The notes below the pieces were generated by a model. The model was given only the letters and a program-made list of their open reading frames with translations, searched no databases and was not told the origin of the DNA. The position numbers and the translations under genes were made by a program. A stretch of DNA of 64,000 nucleotides from an uncultured Verrucomicrobiota bacterium (GTDB lineage Bacteria > Verrucomicrobiota > Verrucomicrobiae > Verrucomicrobiales > DEV007), in the NCBI GenBank assembly GCA_902591645.1, contig CACJBM010000005.1, positions 14,117 through 78,116 of the forward strand, written 5' to 3'. Shown here one piece after another: positions 37,617 through 49,831 of the stretch (the stretch's first letter is position 1; the number at the start of each line of letters is the position of its first letter).

Positions 37617-39833
37617 ATGGCCAAACAGAGCGAGACTAAGCTTCACGCACTTGATTACTGGCAAGTTGTCAGGAATCGGACTCCGGTCATCTTGCTTACG
37701 TTTTTCTTGGTTTTCATGACGGCAATGGTGATTGCATATTTGCGGCCACCGGAGTACTTGGGCCGAGTTCAAATTCAGGTGCAGAGGGAGGCCAGAGACC
37801 TTGAGGTCTTTCGTGAAACCGGCACCGTAGGTAACCTCGGTTCTGACAGTCTTCCATATATGACATTTATGCAGACCCAGTTCGAAATTATTCAGAGCAG
37901 GGAAACGCTTAAAGAAGTCCTTAAGAATGGAAAGAATTCTGTGGGTCGACCATTGAACCTTATGGAAGTTTGGAATCTAAGTTCTGAAGATGATGCTATC
38001 CGAATCCTTAAGAAGAAAGTCGAGACGCAGGACGTTAGGGGGACTGACCTCATTGATATCGAAGTCTATGATACGGATGCACAGCTAGCAGCGGACATAG
38101 CGAATGCATTAGCAGATGCCTATAGGGTGAGGAGACAAAATGAAGAAAAAGACAGGGCGGACAAAGCACTGGAGAAATTAGATACTCAAATCATGGCTCA
38201 GATGACTAGGCTCGAAAAGTCCCGAGACATGATGATCGGTCTGATGGAAGAACTTAACATAGTGGACTTGAGTCTTGGTGAGCCGACGTGGTTACGCGGC
38301 AGTCAACCCAATACGGGTATCGCTTCTCTAGTGATGACGGCCAAACAGAAAGAGTTCGCAGCCGAAGCTGCTATCCAGAATCTGAGAACAACAATCAAGT
38401 CTTTGACTGATCTTGAAGGTGAAGAACTCATTAAGTCTGCCGTGGACCTTGGTATCAAGAATGAGACATTATCAAATGGTTGGAGTTCTTACCAAGCCCT
38501 TGAGCTTTCTCGTGCTGCTTTAGTGGAGAGTGGAGTTGGTAAAAAGCACCCAAAAATCATAAACATTGACTCGCAATTGGAACTCAGGATGAGCCAACTT
38601 CTGGATGCGGTCGAGGTCCATAAGAAAGCTCTCGAGACACAAATGGCCATGGCTGAGCAACAATTCCAAAATTCAAAGGCGACCAAAGAAAGGACAGAAA
38701 AAGCATCACTGAAGGAGCGGAAAGATAACGTGAGGTACATAGAAGCTAAAAAGGAGTATGAATTATCTAAAGAGATGCTGAACGGGATGCAGTCTCAACT
38801 TGCAAAAGAAAAGATTGATGCTGCGGGCCAGAGAACGCCAATGGTCATTCATGAAACGGCGGAAGCATCAGATCCAGGTAATCCTGCACGCCCCAACATA
38901 AAGCTTCACTTAGTTTTGGGTGCTGCTGTTGGTCTTGTCTTTGGTATAGGAATGGCGTTCTTCCTTGAGTACCTTGATACTTCCGTTAAGAGCCTAGATG
39001 AAGTGGAGCATTTTCTTGAGCTGCCAGTCCTTGCAGTTATTCCTCAAGCCGTTGGAGTTCTTCACCGTCAGAGTGGACTTAGCCCTGATGCGGAGGCCTA
39101 TAGAATCCTAAGAACTAATATTGAGTTTAACAGGAAAACAGCTGACGCCAACTCCATGACTATTGTTAGTGGAGGTGCGGGTGAAGGTAAGTCGACGACT
39201 TTGGTGAACTTAGCATATGTCTGTGCTCAGGGTGGCTATAATACACTCATGATTGATGGTGATTTGCGGAGGCCACAATTGCATACTTTCTTTAACATTA
39301 ATAACTCAGTTGGTTTGACTAATTATTTAACTACTGATCTTGCACTTGAGGATGTGATCCTGCAGACAGCGTATGATAATCTCTACTTCATGCCCTCTGG
39401 AATTCTTCCTTCTGATGCAGCCGGTATACTTAACTCACGAAGAATGTCAGAACTCATAGCTGATGTTAAGAGTCGGTTTGATCTGGTCCTAGTTGACTCT
39501 CCTCCGATCCTAGGAGTAAGTGACGCTTCGGTTTTGGCATCAGAGGTTGATCTCACAATCATTGTTATTCAGCACAGAAAGCTTCCAAGGGGAATGTTGA
39601 TCCGAGTAAAACAAGCTATTGAGAATGTTGGAGGAAAGGCACTCGGAGTCGTTCTAAACAATGTTGACGTGCGTTCTGATAATCAGTATCAGTATTACAC
39701 GAGTTACTATACATATTATTCTCCAAGTAACATAGACCCTAACCAGAAGATCAGTTCTGATAAACCAAAAGCCCCTTCGTCCAAGGAATCGAAAAGTTCG
39801 AGTGAAGAAATTTCAGTTGAAGACAAGTTCTAA
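37617..39833 (+). CDS. Wzc-type polysaccharide co-polymerase/autokinase
   Basis: Inner-membrane chain-length determinant with a cytoplasmic bacterial tyrosine (BY) kinase. The N-terminal Wzz domain has a membrane helix (about 24-41), a long coiled-coil periplasmic region (about 160-400) and a second helix (about 430-452). The kinase has Walker A GGAGEGKST at about 518-526, Walker A' LMIDGDLRRP and Walker B LVLVDSPPILG. The C-terminus holds a tyrosine cluster (YQYYTSYYTYY), the usual autophosphorylation tail. It drives synthesis and export of a polysaccharide together with the Wza-like protein, whose start overlaps its stop by one base. Confidence 0.93.
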   Translation: MAKQSETKLHALDYWQVVRNRTPVILLTFFLVFMTAMVIAYLRPPEYLGRVQIQVQREARDLEVFRETGTVGNLGSDSLPYMTFMQTQFEIIQSRETLKEVLKNGKNSVGRPLNLMEVWNLSSEDDAIRILKKKVETQDVRGTDLIDIEVYDTDAQLAADIANALADAYRVRRQNEEKDRADKALEKLDTQIMAQMTRLEKSRDMMIGLMEELNIVDLSLGEPTWLRGSQPNTGIASLVMTAKQKEFAAEAAIQNLRTTIKSLTDLEGEELIKSAVDLGIKNETLSNGWSSYQALELSRAALVESGVGKKHPKIINIDSQLELRMSQLLDAVEVHKKALETQMAMAEQQFQNSKATKERTEKASLKERKDNVRYIEAKKEYELSKEMLNGMQSQLAKEKIDAAGQRTPMVIHETAEASDPGNPARPNIKLHLVLGAAVGLVFGIGMAFFLEYLDTSVKSLDEVEHFLELPVLAVIPQAVGVLHRQSGLSPDAEAYRILRTNIEFNRKTADANSMTIVSGGAGEGKSTTLVNLAYVCAQGGYNTLMIDGDLRRPQLHTFFNINNSVGLTNYLTTDLALEDVILQTAYDNLYFMPSGILPSDAAGILNSRRMSELIADVKSRFDLVLVDSPPILGVSDASVLASEVDLTIIVIQHRKLPRGMLIRVKQAIENVGGKALGVVLNNVDVRSDNQYQYYTSYYTYYSPSNIDPNQKISSDKPKAPSSKESKSSSEEISVEDKF

Positions 39834-40402
39834 TGAAAGCAATTAACTTTTCAATTATCTTTATATTATTGGCTACGACTATTTATGCTCAAGAGCCGAT
39901 TCTGCAAAAGGGACAATCTTTTGGCCTTCGTCTCACAGGAGTGCCTTCAGATGATCAGACTTCAATTAGTCAGACCTATACTATAAGTGATGAAGGTAGT
40001 ATTAAATTGCTGTATCTTAAGGAAATGCAGGCAGCGGGTTTGAAGCCTTCACAATTAATGAGGAAAGTGGAAAAGGCCTATCAGGATGCTGAAATCTTTA
40101 CGAAACCTAACGTGGTTATTATTCTTGGCGAAGCTGGATCAATACAGCGATACGTTAGTGTCCTTGGTGAAGTGAACACGAGGAGAGGCGTTAGTGTTAC
40201 TCCTGGACTCACACTACTTGATGCGATTGCACAGTGTGGAGGGTTCTCTGATTTTGCTAACCCTAAGAGAGTTAAACTGACTAGGGGAGGAAAAGCGACG
40301 ATACATGATTTATCTAAAACGACCAGCAAAGCAAATGTTAAGCTTGAGCCGAATGACATCATTAATGTTCCGTCCCGCGGCCTTTTTAACAGGGGAGGAT
40401 AA
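39833..40402 (+). CDS. Polysaccharide export protein (Wza-like, SLBB-containing)
   Basis: A signal peptide (about 1-19) leads to a Poly_export domain (about 22-95) with SDEGSIKLLYL and a single SLBB domain (about 105-185: VSVLGEVNTRRGVSV, LTLLDAIAQCGGFSD, PNDIINVPSRG). At 189 residues it is about half the length of E. coli Wza and lacks the C-terminal amphipathic helix that forms Wza's outer-membrane pore, so the separate barrel at 36254-37459 may supply the pore. It uses an overlapping stop/start TAATG with the kinase gene. Confidence 0.9.
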   Translation: MKAINFSIIFILLATTIYAQEPILQKGQSFGLRLTGVPSDDQTSISQTYTISDEGSIKLLYLKEMQAAGLKPSQLMRKVEKAYQDAEIFTKPNVVIILGEAGSIQRYVSVLGEVNTRRGVSVTPGLTLLDAIAQCGGFSDFANPKRVKLTRGGKATIHDLSKTTSKANVKLEPNDIINVPSRGLFNRGG

Positions 40403-40411
40403 ATCAGTTGT

Positions 40412-41002
40412 CTAATCTGTTTTTATAAGGCTTAGATTTTTCTTAACGTAAGAGGCGCCAGAAACTACCGTTATTATCGTGCAAATGAATAGGAGCACGT
40501 GTCCGATGAATGGCTGTTGCAATGATGTTAGCGGATTTATGATTTTTTCATCGGATCCAATAGCGATCAAAAAGTAAGTAGCGGTAATGATTTGAGACGT
40601 TGTTTTCCATTTCCCTAATGAATCTGCTGAAAGTAAGGACCCCTGGTTAGAGGCAAGTAAGCGGAGCCCCGTGACAAGAAATTCTCGGCCAATTATGGTA
40701 ATGGTTATCCATGCTGGAACCATCCCCTCTTTCGTTAAAACAATGAAAACGGCGCTAGTGAGAATCTTATCCACGAGCGGGTCCATTAACTTTCCAAAGT
40801 CTGTCACAAGATCAAGTTTTCTGGCGAAGTAACCGTCTAGGAAATCAGTTATTGAGGCAATCAAAAAGAAAATTATAGCGATTGTGATACGACAATCAGG
40901 CAATTGATTGTCTTTGATATAGGAGTCAGGAACCGACATCACCATAACAAAGAGACCAGTCATTCCTAGTCGTCCTATAGTAAGTTTGTTCGGTAGATTC
41001 AT
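40412..41002 (-). CDS. pgsA: CDP-diacylglycerol-glycerol-3-phosphate 3-phosphatidyltransferase
   Basis: First step of phosphatidylglycerol synthesis from CDP-diacylglycerol. The CDP-alcohol phosphotransferase motif D-x2-D-G-x2-A-R-x8-G-x3-D-x3-D is complete: Asp53, Asp56, Gly57, Ala60, Arg61, Gly70, Asp74 and Asp78. There are about five membrane helices in 196 residues. It lies 7 bases downstream of moaE, an unusual partner. Confidence 0.95.
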   Translation of the reverse strand: MNLPNKLTIGRLGMTGLFVMVMSVPDSYIKDNQLPDCRITIAIIFFLIASITDFLDGYFARKLDLVTDFGKLMDPLVDKILTSAVFIVLTKEGMVPAWITITIIGREFLVTGLRLLASNQGSLLSADSLGKWKTTSQIITATYFLIAIGSDEKIINPLTSLQQPFIGHVLLFICTIITVVSGASYVKKNLSLIKTD

Positions 41003-41009
41003 GGTCTTT

Positions 41010-41390
41010 TTAGTAGACGATTTTCTTCCAGATTGGGAGCAATTTTTTTATTTTTTCCAGATACCATTGTGAAATTTCATAGGCAACTTTACTATGGCAG
41101 CTTCCGACTTGGAGAACAACTGAAGGTTGAGAAACGGCAACGAAACCTGTTCTGTGGATTATTTGTGCCTTGTGCTCCCCAAATTTTTTTTCAGCTTCTA
41201 AGGCGAATCTGGTTGCTAAATTTTCTGCGAGCTCTGGGTAGGCACTATATTCTATTCCTTTTATAGGTTTGCCATTTTCCAACTTTCTGACAATGCCCCA
41301 GAATATTAGTTCGGCACCAATATTTTCGTTCCATTTAGGATCTTGATTTGGTATTTCCTGACTAGATAAAATAAAAGTGAGATTATGCAT
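41010..41390 (-). CDS. moaE: MoaE-like molybdopterin synthase catalytic subunit
   Basis: Short 126-residue protein matching MoaE, which transfers sulfur from MoaD to form molybdopterin. The markers are GIVR, IEYSAYPELAENLA, IIHRTGFVAV and the C-terminal LPIWKK, which holds the lysine that contacts the MoaD tail. The usual HR motif near the active site reads CHSKVAYE, with Ser in place of Arg. No moaA, moaC or moaD occurs in the window, so this gene is separate from the rest of the pathway. The protein ends three residues after PIWKK, a little shorter than in E. coli. Confidence 0.8.
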   Translation of the reverse strand: MHNLTFILSSQEIPNQDPKWNENIGAELIFWGIVRKLENGKPIKGIEYSAYPELAENLATRFALEAEKKFGEHKAQIIHRTGFVAVSQPSVVLQVGSCHSKVAYEISQWYLEKIKKLLPIWKKIVY

Positions 41391-41479
41391 TGTTTGTTGC
41401 GCTCGTGGTCGTTCGCCCTTTGAATGATTAAGAGTTTAGAAATCCTTACAAATTTAATAATAAGAGCAAAGCAAAAGAA

Positions 41480-42940
41480 ATGAGCAATAATGACTTTGGT
41501 TTAATAGGTCTGGCAGTAATGGGTCAGAATCTGGTACTTAATGTGGCGAGCCGAGGGTTCAATGTTTCGGTCTATAACCGAACCATTGAAAAAATGAAGG
41601 AATTTCTAAGCGGGGAAGCTAAAGGTAAGAGTGTTGAAGGTTTTGAAAGTCTTGAGGAGTTCGTGGGTAGCCTTCAAAGGCCAAGGAAAGTCATGCTAAT
41701 GGTTCAATCGACTGCTGGAAACAATATTAATGATCGTGATGCAGTTGATAAAGTCATTGAACAGTTAGTGCCGCTACTGGAAGCTGGAGATCTGATCATT
41801 GATGGTGGAAATTCTTTTTACATTCATAGTGAACGACGCTCAGAAGAATTGAATGATAAGGGATTGTTGTTTATAGGGACTGGTGTCTCTGGTGGCGAGG
41901 AGGGCGCATTAAAGGGGCCTGCCATCATGCCTGGGGGCCCCAAAGAGAGCTGGGAAATAATACGACCAGTCTTTGAATCAATTTCTGCAAAGGTCGAAAA
42001 TGATCCATGCGTTACTCTTATCGGTCCCGGCGGTGCAGGGCACTATGTTAAGATGGTTCATAACGGTATTGAGTACGGTGACATGCAGCTCATTTGTGAA
42101 GCCTATAATATTTTTAAGTCTGCAGGATTCACCGCTGATGAATTGGCTCAGGTATTTTCTGATTGGAATAATGGAGACCTCGAAAGCTATCTCATTCAGA
42201 TTACAAGCAAGATCTTTGCACAGAAAGATCCAGAAACAGGAAATGCAATCGTTGATATGATATTGGACCGTGCTGGCCAGAAAGGAACTGGACGATGGAC
42301 AGTAATGAGTGCTGCTGAAAATGGTGTTGTGATTTCAACTATAAATGCTGCCGTTGAGGCTAGGATTCTTTCCTCTTTGAAGGAGCAAAGGGTAAGTGCT
42401 TCGTCTCAATTGAGTGGCCCTCCTAATGATTCTTTGTCAGGTTTAGGAATTGAGAAAACGCAACTCATTGAGAAAGTTAGAGATGCATTACATGCTTCAA
42501 AAATAATATCTTATGCTCAGGGCCTTGATCTTATGAAAAGGGTAGGAGATTCTCATGGTTGGGATTTGGATCTGGGTTCCATTGCTAGAATATGGAGGGG
42601 CGGTTGTATTATAAGGGCCCGTTTCCTTAACCGAATCACTGAGGCTTATGGGAGGAATCCACAGCTGGGCAATCTGATGCTGGATGACTATTTCAACGAC
42701 ATCTTAGATAAAAGCCAGTCGAGTTGGCGCGAAGTTGTCTGTCTAGCAATACAAAACGGTATCCCAGTACCCGCTTTCAGCTCTTCACTAGGATACTATG
42801 ATAGTTTCCGCTCTGAGCACCTACCTGCCAACTTATTACAGGCCCAGAGAGACTTTTTTGGAGCTCATACCTATGAGAGAGTGGATAAAAGTACGGGTGA
42901 ATTTTTTCACACAAATTGGCCAGACGTCATTGAAGATTAA
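41480..42940 (+). CDS. gnd: 6-Phosphogluconate dehydrogenase (decarboxylating)
   Basis: Oxidative pentose phosphate pathway enzyme giving ribulose 5-phosphate, CO2 and NADPH. The N-terminal Rossmann domain (FGLIGLAVMGQNLVLN) is followed by IIDGGNSFYIHSER, the catalytic GTGVSGGEEGA and the HNGIEYGDMQ block with GGAGHYVKMVHN. The 486 residues include the full C-terminal all-helical domain. The start ATG at 41480 is divergent from moaE. It immediately precedes the rRNA operon leader. Confidence 0.96.
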   Translation: MSNNDFGLIGLAVMGQNLVLNVASRGFNVSVYNRTIEKMKEFLSGEAKGKSVEGFESLEEFVGSLQRPRKVMLMVQSTAGNNINDRDAVDKVIEQLVPLLEAGDLIIDGGNSFYIHSERRSEELNDKGLLFIGTGVSGGEEGALKGPAIMPGGPKESWEIIRPVFESISAKVENDPCVTLIGPGGAGHYVKMVHNGIEYGDMQLICEAYNIFKSAGFTADELAQVFSDWNNGDLESYLIQITSKIFAQKDPETGNAIVDMILDRAGQKGTGRWTVMSAAENGVVISTINAAVEARILSSLKEQRVSASSQLSGPPNDSLSGLGIEKTQLIEKVRDALHASKIISYAQGLDLMKRVGDSHGWDLDLGSIARIWRGGCIIRARFLNRITEAYGRNPQLGNLMLDDYFNDILDKSQSSWREVVCLAIQNGIPVPAFSSSLGYYDSFRSEHLPANLLQAQRDFFGAHTYERVDKSTGEFFHTNWPDVIED

Positions 42941-42960
42941 CGCTTTATAAGCTTTATATT

Positions 42961-43019
42961 AAAAAAAAGTGGTTTTTAAGGCAAAAAAATGCCAAAAAAC
43001 GTGCAATAGCTAGAGAAAA
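42961..43019 (+). promoter_or_regulatory. Phased A/T tracts upstream of the rRNA promoter (UP-element-like)
   Basis: Runs of A or T are centred at about 42964.5, 42975, 42986, 42996.5 and 43017.5, close to multiples of 10.5 bases. Such phasing bends DNA and favours contact with the RNA polymerase alpha subunit. The last tract ends 5 bases before the -35 hexamer. Confidence 0.7.
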
Positions 43020-43023
43020 TCGT

Positions 43024-43051
43024 TTGACCCTCAAGGGTGCTCGACTATAAT
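43024..43051 (+). promoter_or_regulatory. rRNA operon sigma-70 promoter
   Basis: TTGACC at 43024-43029 and TATAAT at 43046-43051 are separated by 16 bases, a near-consensus sigma-70 promoter. Transcription would start near 43058. The bases after -10 (TCCCGCCCC) form a GC-rich discriminator, the feature associated with stringent and growth-rate control. Confidence 0.88.
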
Positions 43052-43150
43052 TCCCGCCCCCCTGACTGGAAGAAGTTAGGGATCCCGTAGGGTCTAGAGT
43101 GCAAATGCTACCATCGAGTGCTGATGTATTTATGACTTGAGGGAAGTTGT

Positions 43151-43160
43151 TGTTCTTTGA
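43151..43160 (+). promoter_or_regulatory. boxA-like antitermination element in the rRNA leader
   Basis: TGTTCTTTGA resembles the boxA consensus (TGCTCTTTAACA) for NusB/S10 loading. The same sequence recurs at 45489-45498, and nearly (CGTTCTTTGA) at 48616-48625. Confidence 0.7.
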
Positions 43161-43211
43161 GAAAACAGGTTCAATCGAACGAAGACGTTATGCGTCATCG
43201 AGAGATTGAAT

Positions 43212-43242
43212 GGAAATTGAAAAAGCTAATTTGTACGTTGCG
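43212..43242 (+). other. 5' arm of the 16S rRNA processing stem
   Basis: This segment is closely complementary to 45164-45193 downstream of 16S; the ends cgttgcg and ggaaat pair perfectly. The two arms enclose 16S in the precursor and form the expected RNase III target. Confidence 0.8.
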
Positions 43243-43358
43243 TGCCGCTCGCTTGAAGCGATGTGGTGCGCGGTAAACAGGGTGCTTGAAAGTAGGCACC
43301 CTGATTCCCGTCAGAATATTTGTCGGAGCCGGTTCACCGGCCGAGACTACATACTTTC

Positions 43359-44909
<1,551 letters not shown>

Positions 44910-45240
44910 TAAGGAGCACTTTGCCGGTTCTGTCTCACATGGAATCACTTTCTTACTAATTAATTTAAAAGAAAGTAAAAGCAAATAGGTCGACGCCTAA
45001 AGCTTTTCCCCATCACGGGGAATCAGTACCGGGTCAAACCGGAATATTAAGCAAAGGCGCAAATACTGAAGGTGAAAACTTGAAGTGACCTCAAGCTCAA
45101 AGCTTGATTATGGATGATTTTATAATCATCCAGCAATCGCATCAACATCACGATAGTGATGCCCGCAACGTACAACTTAGTTTTTTCATTTCCCCAGACT
45201 TCCCGTGGGCTTAGGATTTATTTCCTGACAAACAATCTAC
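44910..45240 (+). other. 16S-tRNA spacer with hairpins
   Basis: No gene. It contains hairpins tcaagct/agcttga (45091-45107), ggatgatt/aatcatcc (45112-45131) and catcac/gtgatg (45146-45161), then the 3' arm of the 16S processing stem (45164-45193). These are probably folded elements of the precursor rRNA. Confidence 0.7.
45164..45193 (+). other. 3' arm of the 16S rRNA processing stem
   Basis: Nearly complementary to 43212-43242; together they form a stem of about 30 pairs enclosing 16S rRNA. Confidence 0.8.
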
Positions 45241-45316
45241 GGGGGCATAGCTCAGTTGGTAGAGCATCTGCTTTGCAAGCAGAGGGTCTGCGGTTCGAAT
45301 CCGCATGCCTCCACCA
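45241..45316 (+). tRNA. tRNA-Ala (anticodon TGC)
   Basis: Cloverleaf with acceptor GGGGGCA pairing to TGCCTCC, including the G3-U70 wobble pair that is the identity element of alanine tRNA. Anticodon TGC is at 45274-45276, the T-arm GGTTCGAATCC is present, and CCA is encoded at 45314-45316. It lies in the 16S-23S spacer. Confidence 0.97.
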
Positions 45317-45352
45317 TTTTTTTTGGTGGGCCTAGCCCCCCAGAATCGTATC

Positions 45353-45429
45353 GGGTCTGTAGCTCAGCTGGTTAGAGCACCGCCTTGATAAGGCGGGGGT
45401 CACAGGTTCGAGTCCTGTCAGACCCACCA
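45353..45429 (+). tRNA. tRNA-Ile (anticodon GAT)
   Basis: 77-base cloverleaf with acceptor GGGTCTG/CAGACCC, anticodon GAT at 45387-45389 and encoded CCA at 45427-45429. It comes after tRNA-Ala, the reverse of the more usual Ile-Ala order. Confidence 0.97.
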
Positions 45430-45488
45430 TTGCGAAAACTTTTCTGAGTATCATAAGAAAGTCGGCTGATTTTTGAACGGGACCCCCT

Positions 45489-45498
45489 GTTCTTTGAC
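45489..45498 (+). promoter_or_regulatory. boxA-like element before 23S
   Basis: TGTTCTTTGA, identical to the leader element at 43151-43160. Its last bases overlap the 5' arm of the 23S processing stem. Confidence 0.65.
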
Positions 45499-45517
45499 AT
45501 CTGTATACTGGGTAGAA
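45495..45517 (+). other. 5' arm of the 23S rRNA processing stem
   Basis: The sequence at 45495-45517 pairs with 48567-48588 downstream of 23S, with a single bulged base, enclosing 23S rRNA. Confidence 0.8.
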
Positions 45518-45652
45518 CAATCTGCAATTTTATTATTGATAGAGCCCTGGCCGAACTTTGGCCGGGTTCAATCTTGCAAACTTTAGTGAAAACGGCTTCG
45601 AGATCAGTTTCTTCTTCTTCTGCTTTAGGGCAGGGAAGATAATCGGATCGAG

Positions 45653-48488
<2,836 letters not shown>

Positions 48489-48566
48489 CAATCCTCCGTT
48501 TTCACAAACTTGTGAAATTGGCCCGTGCCGTTCGGCAAGGGGCTCTGGATAGTAACTTTCGGAAAA

Positions 48567-48588
48567 TTCTACCCGTATACAGATGTCA
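48567..48588 (+). other. 3' arm of the 23S rRNA processing stem
   Basis: Pairs with 45495-45517. Confidence 0.8.
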
Positions 48589-48615
48589 GTGAATTGGATC
48601 ACTGGTCCCACTGAC

Positions 48616-48625
48616 CGTTCTTTGA
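48616..48625 (+). promoter_or_regulatory. boxA-like element before 5S
   Basis: CGTTCTTTGA differs at one base from the elements at 43151 and 45489. Confidence 0.55.
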
Positions 48626-48730
48626 AAAAAATATGAGAACGCTTCGAGTCCATCGGACTCGAGCCGGCCCTCAGAAGTCACAGTTTGAATTTTATTTCTG
48701 TGTTAAGAAATTAAACTATCAAGTTGTGGA

Positions 48731-48846
48731 TTCTGGTGACCATAGCGTAATGGAACCACCCGTTCCCATCCCGAACACGGAAGTGAAACATTGCAGCGCC
48801 GATGGTAGTGCGACGAAAGGTCGCGTGAGAGTAGGTCGTTGCCAGT
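48731..48846 (+). rRNA. rrf: 5S ribosomal RNA
   Basis: Recognised by CCCATCCCGAACACGGAAGTG, AGCGCCGATGGTAGTG and GAGAGTAGG, with terminal pairing of CTGG and CCAG. Ends are approximate. It completes the 16S-23S-5S operon. Confidence 0.95.
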
Positions 48847-48881
48847 TTATTCTTTTTTCTTTACGAAAATAAGATTAATTC

Positions 48882-48911
48882 ACCCAACCCTTCACAGGGT
48901 TGGGTTTTTTT
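48882..48911 (+). terminator. rRNA operon intrinsic terminator
   Basis: A perfect 10-base stem, acccaaccct (48882-48891) with agggttgggt (48896-48905), around the loop tcac, followed by a run of seven T (48905-48911). Confidence 0.93.
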
Positions 48912-48977
48912 GTGATTTGTTACAATGAAGATACGTGAGAAGAGAATTTGAGTATTTTTATTATTTAGGGTTATGAT

Positions 48978-49829
48978 ATGACAATAAAATCAATGAAAGA
49001 CTATAGATTAAAACGCCTATTTAACGCGAATTCAGGTCGGTGCTTTGATGTAGCGATAGATCACGGATTCTTTAACCAATATGGTTTCTTAGGTAGTATC
49101 GAAGATGCATCAAAAGCGATCTCGACTGTCGTTAAGGCTGGCCCTGATGCTGTTCAGCTAACGGTTGGTCAGGCCAGGCATCTGCAGTCTGTTTCTGGGA
49201 GAGAAAAGCCTTCATTGGTCCTCCGTGTGGATGTTGCTAACATCTATGGTAAGGAACTCCCTGATACTTCTTTTAGTAGCGTCATAGCTGACGCTGCTCT
49301 CCAAGCCGTCCAGCTAGATGCTACTTGTGTTTGTGTGAACTTATTTGAAATTCCGGACGCTCCTGAAGTGCATGCCCAGTGCATTGATAATATTCTTGAA
49401 TTGAAACCTGAGTGCGATCATTACGGGATGCCAATGATGGTTGAGCCCCTAGTCTTTCGGCCAAATGAGGAATCCGGTGGATACATGGTCAATGGTGATG
49501 AGAAAAAGATCCTTCCGCTAGTTAGGCAGGCTGTAGAGCTTGGCGCGGATATTATTAAAGCGGATCCGACTGACGATGTTTCTATTTATCACCGTGTCGT
49601 TGAGGTGGCTGGGGATGTTCCGGTCCTTGTGAGGGGTGGAGGAAAGGTTTCCGATGCTGAAATATTAAAGAGGACCGAGGACATTATTGCTCAGGGAGTT
49701 TCAGGTATCGTTTATGGGCGCAATGTTATTCAACATGAGAATCCTGCAGGCATTACGCGCGCTCTCATGGCTGTAGTTCATGATGGTGCAAGTAGCGAAG
49801 AGGCATTGAAGATGATTGGCGAAGTTTAA
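48978..49829 (+). CDS. Class I aldolase of the DhnA/LsrF type
   Basis: TIM-barrel Schiff-base aldolase family (COG1830: DhnA fructose-bisphosphate aldolase, LsrF and archaeal relatives). The N-terminal VAIDHGFF and the candidate Schiff-base Lys194 in DIIKADP, with VLVRGGGK and GVSGIVYGRNV in the phosphate-binding part, support this. The substrate is probably a phosphorylated ketose, but is not fixed. It is followed by a Gfo/Idh/MocA dehydrogenase (2-base gap) and a PfkB kinase, so it likely performs the last, chain-splitting step of a dedicated sugar or polyol pathway. The ATG at 48973 is closed by an early stop; 48978 is the start. Confidence 0.85.
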   Translation: MTIKSMKDYRLKRLFNANSGRCFDVAIDHGFFNQYGFLGSIEDASKAISTVVKAGPDAVQLTVGQARHLQSVSGREKPSLVLRVDVANIYGKELPDTSFSSVIADAALQAVQLDATCVCVNLFEIPDAPEVHAQCIDNILELKPECDHYGMPMMVEPLVFRPNEESGGYMVNGDEKKILPLVRQAVELGADIIKADPTDDVSIYHRVVEVAGDVPVLVRGGGKVSDAEILKRTEDIIAQGVSGIVYGRNVIQHENPAGITRALMAVVHDGASSEEALKMIGEV

Positions 49830-49831
49830 TT

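Larger units (their letters stand above)
42941..43358 (+). other. rRNA operon upstream region and leader
   Basis: This stretch holds no protein gene. It contains phased A/T tracts (42961-43019), a sigma-70 promoter (43024-43051), a GC-rich discriminator, a boxA-like element (43151-43160), the 5' arm of the 16S processing stem (43212-43242), and two hairpins: cagggtgc (43278-43285) with gcaccctg (43296-43303), and a short gccgg/ccggc stem near 43328-43341. Confidence 0.85.

Noticed and set aside
42979..42993. Hairpin ggcaaaaaaatgcc before the rRNA promoter as a terminator of gnd
   Set aside because: The stem is only four pairs; the A-tracts are better explained as phased curvature.
48633..48872. 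79-residue frame across 5S
   Set aside because: It overlaps the 5S gene and its flanks, with no coding features.
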